From an uncultured Hyphomicrobiales bacterium (GTDB lineage: Bacteria; Pseudomonadota; Alphaproteobacteria; Rhizobiales; Aestuariivirgaceae), in the NCBI GenBank assembly GCA_903930095.1, contig CAIYXE010000783.1, forward strand, positions 1 to 8,689: a DNA stretch of 8,689 bases, given 5' to 3'. Shown here in pieces: positions 7,165 through 8,689 of the stretch. Numbering within the stretch: position 1 is the stretch's first letter; the number at the start of each line of letters is the position of its first letter. Under the pieces are notes generated by a model. The model did no database searches, was not told the DNA's origin, and saw only the letters and a list, made by a program, of their open reading frames with translations. Made by a program: the position numbers and the translations under genes.

Positions 7165-8084
7165 AGATACTGACCGCCGAAGACGTGGCCCGCCTCGGGT
7201 CCTATCGCGACATCGTGGAGGCGCTGCGCGAGGGCTTCCGCGCGGAGATCGCCACGCCCGTGCGCCACCATCACGAGATATCCGCGGTGTCGACACTCCT
7301 GCTGATGCCAGCCTGGTCGAAGGATTGGGCGGGGCTCAAGACGGTGGTGTTCAAGAGCGACAATGCCGCGCAAGGGCTGCCCACGATCCAGGCGAGCTAT
7401 CTCCTCATCGCGCAGAAGACGGGCGCCACCGTCGCCATGATGGATGGCGGCGAGATCACCCGCCGGCGCACCGCGGCGGCCTCGGCACTCGCTGCCGATT
7501 ATCTGGCCCGCAAGGATTCAACCACCATGACGCTGGTGGGGGCTGGCGCCCTGGGGCCGCATTTCGTGCGCGCCCATGCCGCCGTCCGCCCGATCAAGCG
7601 CGTGTTCATCCACAGCCGCACGCTGGCCAAGGCGGAGGAACTGGCCGCCCAGCTGGCGCATGAGGGCTTCGAGGCGCATTCCGTGGCCGATCTCGAACAT
7701 GCCGTGCGCCAGTCCGACATCGTCAGCTGTGTGACGACCGCCACGGCCCCGGTCGTCATGGGCCAGTGGCTGAAGCCCGGCACCCATGTCGACCTCGCCG
7801 GCGCCTTCAAGCCCACGATGCGCGAGACCGATGCGGAGGTGGTGGCGCGGTCTTCCGTCCATGTCGACACGCGCGAGGGGGCGCTTGCCGAGGCGGGTGA
7901 CCTGCTGCAGGCGCGCGACGAGGGCAAGTTCGACTTTGCCCAGATCAAGGGCGATCTGTTCGAACTCTGCCGGGGCCAGGTGAAGGGACGCACGTCGGAC
8001 GGCGAGATCACGCTGTTCAAGTCCGCCGGCACGGCCATCGAGGACCTTGCCACCGCCATCATGCTGTACCAAAAGGCGCGCTGA
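7161..8084 (+). CDS. Ornithine cyclodeaminase / mu-crystallin family enzyme
   Basis: This is a 307-residue NAD(P)-dependent enzyme of the family that includes ornithine cyclodeaminase, mu-crystallin (ketimine reductase), alanine dehydrogenase and pyrroline-2-carboxylate reductase (LhpI). Visible parts: the substrate-carboxylate Arg35 in TPVRHHHE, Lys60 in GLKTVVFKSDN, the conserved GLPTIQASYLL (72-82), the MMDGGEITRRRTAAASALA stretch (93-111), and the Rossmann dinucleotide loop VGAGALG (126-132). The region DLAGAFKPTMRETD (211-224) aligns with the cyclodeaminase VGGDCPGKTEL segment, but the catalytic Asp appears to be Phe216. True ornithine cyclization is therefore doubtful, and a reductase or dehydrogenase role is as likely. 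The start is TTG at 7161: AGGAG sits 8 bases upstream (7148-7152) and the TTGA overlaps the LapA-gene stop, implying coupled translation. It is the last gene of the tight block. Confidence 0.88.
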   Translation: MKILTAEDVARLGSYRDIVEALREGFRAEIATPVRHHHEISAVSTLLLMPAWSKDWAGLKTVVFKSDNAAQGLPTIQASYLLIAQKTGATVAMMDGGEITRRRTAAASALAADYLARKDSTTMTLVGAGALGPHFVRAHAAVRPIKRVFIHSRTLAKAEELAAQLAHEGFEAHSVADLEHAVRQSDIVSCVTTATAPVVMGQWLKPGTHVDLAGAFKPTMRETDAEVVARSSVHVDTREGALAEAGDLLQARDEGKFDFAQIKGDLFELCRGQVKGRTSDGEITLFKSAGTAIEDLATAIMLYQKAR

Positions 8085-8105
8085 TTTCGGCCTACCCGAA
8101 TGATA

Positions 8106-8132
8106 TCCCCTTCCCCTTTGTGGGGAGGGGGA
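8106..8132. repeat. GC-rich hairpin between the cyclodeaminase-family gene and pyrF
   Basis: The arms 8106-8116 and 8122-8132 (core CCCCTTCCCC and GGGGAGGGGG) pair over 11 bp with a single G-U wobble around a 5-base loop TTTGT. It lies 22 bases after the upstream stop codon and about 20 bases before the pyrF start. Neither strand has a T-tract after the stem, so it is not a canonical intrinsic terminator; it could attenuate or protect transcript ends. C/G-rich hairpins of this type are common between genes in Hyphomicrobiales, so it is probably one copy of a dispersed repeat (known-pattern inference, not checked). Confidence 0.55.
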
Positions 8133-8152
8133 CCATGCATGAGGGGATTGTG

Positions 8153-8689
8153 ATGAGGGAGCCTAACGTGAAATCGAACCCGATCTGCGTTGCCCTAGAT
8201 ACGCCTGACCTCGATCACGCCGTGGCCTTGGCGCGCGCGCTGAAACCTCATGTGGGCTGGGTCAAGATCGGCATGGAGTTCTTCTATGCGCATGGGCTGA
8301 GGGGTTATGCGGCGGTGGCGGAGGCCGGGCTGCCGGTGTTCCTCGACCTGAAGCTCCATGACATTCCCAACACCGTCGCCTCCGCCATGAAGGCGCTGAT
8401 GAGAATCGAGCCGATACCGGCCATCGTGAACCTCCATGCCACTGGCGGCTTCGACATGATGAAAGCGGCGGCAGACGCCGTTGCCGGACAATCCAAACTC
8501 ATCGCCGTCACCATCCTCACCAGCCTGTCGGATGACGACATCTGGGCAGCGGGCTTCGAGACGGCGAAGAACACCGAGGCCCATGCCCGCGCACTGGCCG
8601 AGCTGTCGAAACGCGCCGGGCTGGATGGCGTGGTGTGCAGCCCGCATGACCTCACCGGCATCCGGCACGATCTGGGCCGCGATTTCCTC
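8153..8689 (+). CDS. pyrF: Orotidine 5'-phosphate decarboxylase (3' end outside window)
   Basis: This enzyme carries out the last step of UMP synthesis, decarboxylating OMP in the cytosol. The window holds 179 codons, roughly three quarters of a typical protein of about 230-240 residues, and the frame runs off the right edge uninterrupted. Catalytic features are intact: Asp16 in VALDTPD, Lys38 in VKIGMEF, and the Asp65-Lys67-Asp70 triad in FLDLKLHDIPNTV, spaced as in the E. coli enzyme. Later come NLHATGG, VTILTSLS and GLDGVVCSPHD, strands of the TIM barrel. The start is uncertain. ATG 8153 has GAGGGG 6 bases upstream, but GTG 8168 also has GAGGGAG 6 bases upstream and leaves a more compact N-terminus. 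It follows a hairpin, so it may be expressed both by read-through and from its own promoter. Confidence 0.93.
   Translation, partial: MREPNVKSNPICVALDTPDLDHAVALARALKPHVGWVKIGMEFFYAHGLRGYAAVAEAGLPVFLDLKLHDIPNTVASAMKALMRIEPIPAIVNLHATGGFDMMKAAADAVAGQSKLIAVTILTSLSDDDIWAAGFETAKNTEAHARALAELSKRAGLDGVVCSPHDLTGIRHDLGRDFL

Noticed and set aside
8106..8132. Canonical rho-independent terminator
   Set aside because: The stem is strong but no run of T follows on either strand, so it is listed only as a hairpin repeat.

Overview
The window is GC-rich chromosomal DNA that reads as an alphaproteobacterium, probably of the Hyphomicrobiales/Rhizobiales type. The grounds are an LPS-transport module (an LptF/LptG-type permease plus LptD, so a Gram-negative outer membrane), a short single-domain SppA followed directly by an IHF beta subunit and a LapA-domain protein, and strongly GC-biased third codon positions. 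This placement is inferred from gene content and order, not from a search. There are eight protein genes. Two are cut by the window edges: the glycosyltransferase at the left and pyrF at the right. I saw no tRNA, rRNA, CRISPR array or insertion sequence.

Left block (1-2821, + strand): the 3' part of a DxD-type glycosyltransferase, an LptF/LptG-family permease starting 4 bases later, then a 272-residue six-helix membrane protein. The three are packed tightly and probably cotranscribed. The third protein is the least ordinary gene here: its motif pattern resembles the eukaryotic-style Frag1/DRAM/Sfk1 membrane family. The block meets lptD (5100-2830, - strand) head-on, with only 8 bases between the two stop codons.

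Middle (5101-5553): a gene-free region of about 450 bases between the divergent lptD and sppA genes. It must hold both promoters. Its lptD-proximal part is AT-rich and its centre is GC-rich. Near sppA there is a small inverted repeat and a 10-base motif repeated 28 bases apart.

Right block (5554-8689, + strand): sppA (membrane signal-peptide peptidase with a Ser120/Lys172 dyad), ihfB (IHF beta), a LapA-domain two-helix membrane protein, an ornithine cyclodeaminase/mu-crystallin-family enzyme that starts with TTG and overlaps the previous stop codon, a GC-rich 11-bp hairpin, and the first 179 codons of pyrF. The first four genes look like one operon; pyrF may be reached by read-through past the hairpin.

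Functionally, the left half concerns envelope and LPS biogenesis: a sugar transferase, an inner-membrane LPS-extraction permease, a possible lipid-related membrane protein and the outer-membrane LPS translocon. The right half mixes membrane-protein quality control, nucleoid architecture, an inner-membrane protein, a small-molecule oxidoreductase/lyase and pyrimidine synthesis. The most interesting points are the Frag1/DRAM-like protein inside an LPS-transport neighbourhood, the separation of the permease from any second permease and of lptD from its usual neighbours, and the apparent loss of the cyclodeaminase catalytic Asp in the enzyme at 7161.
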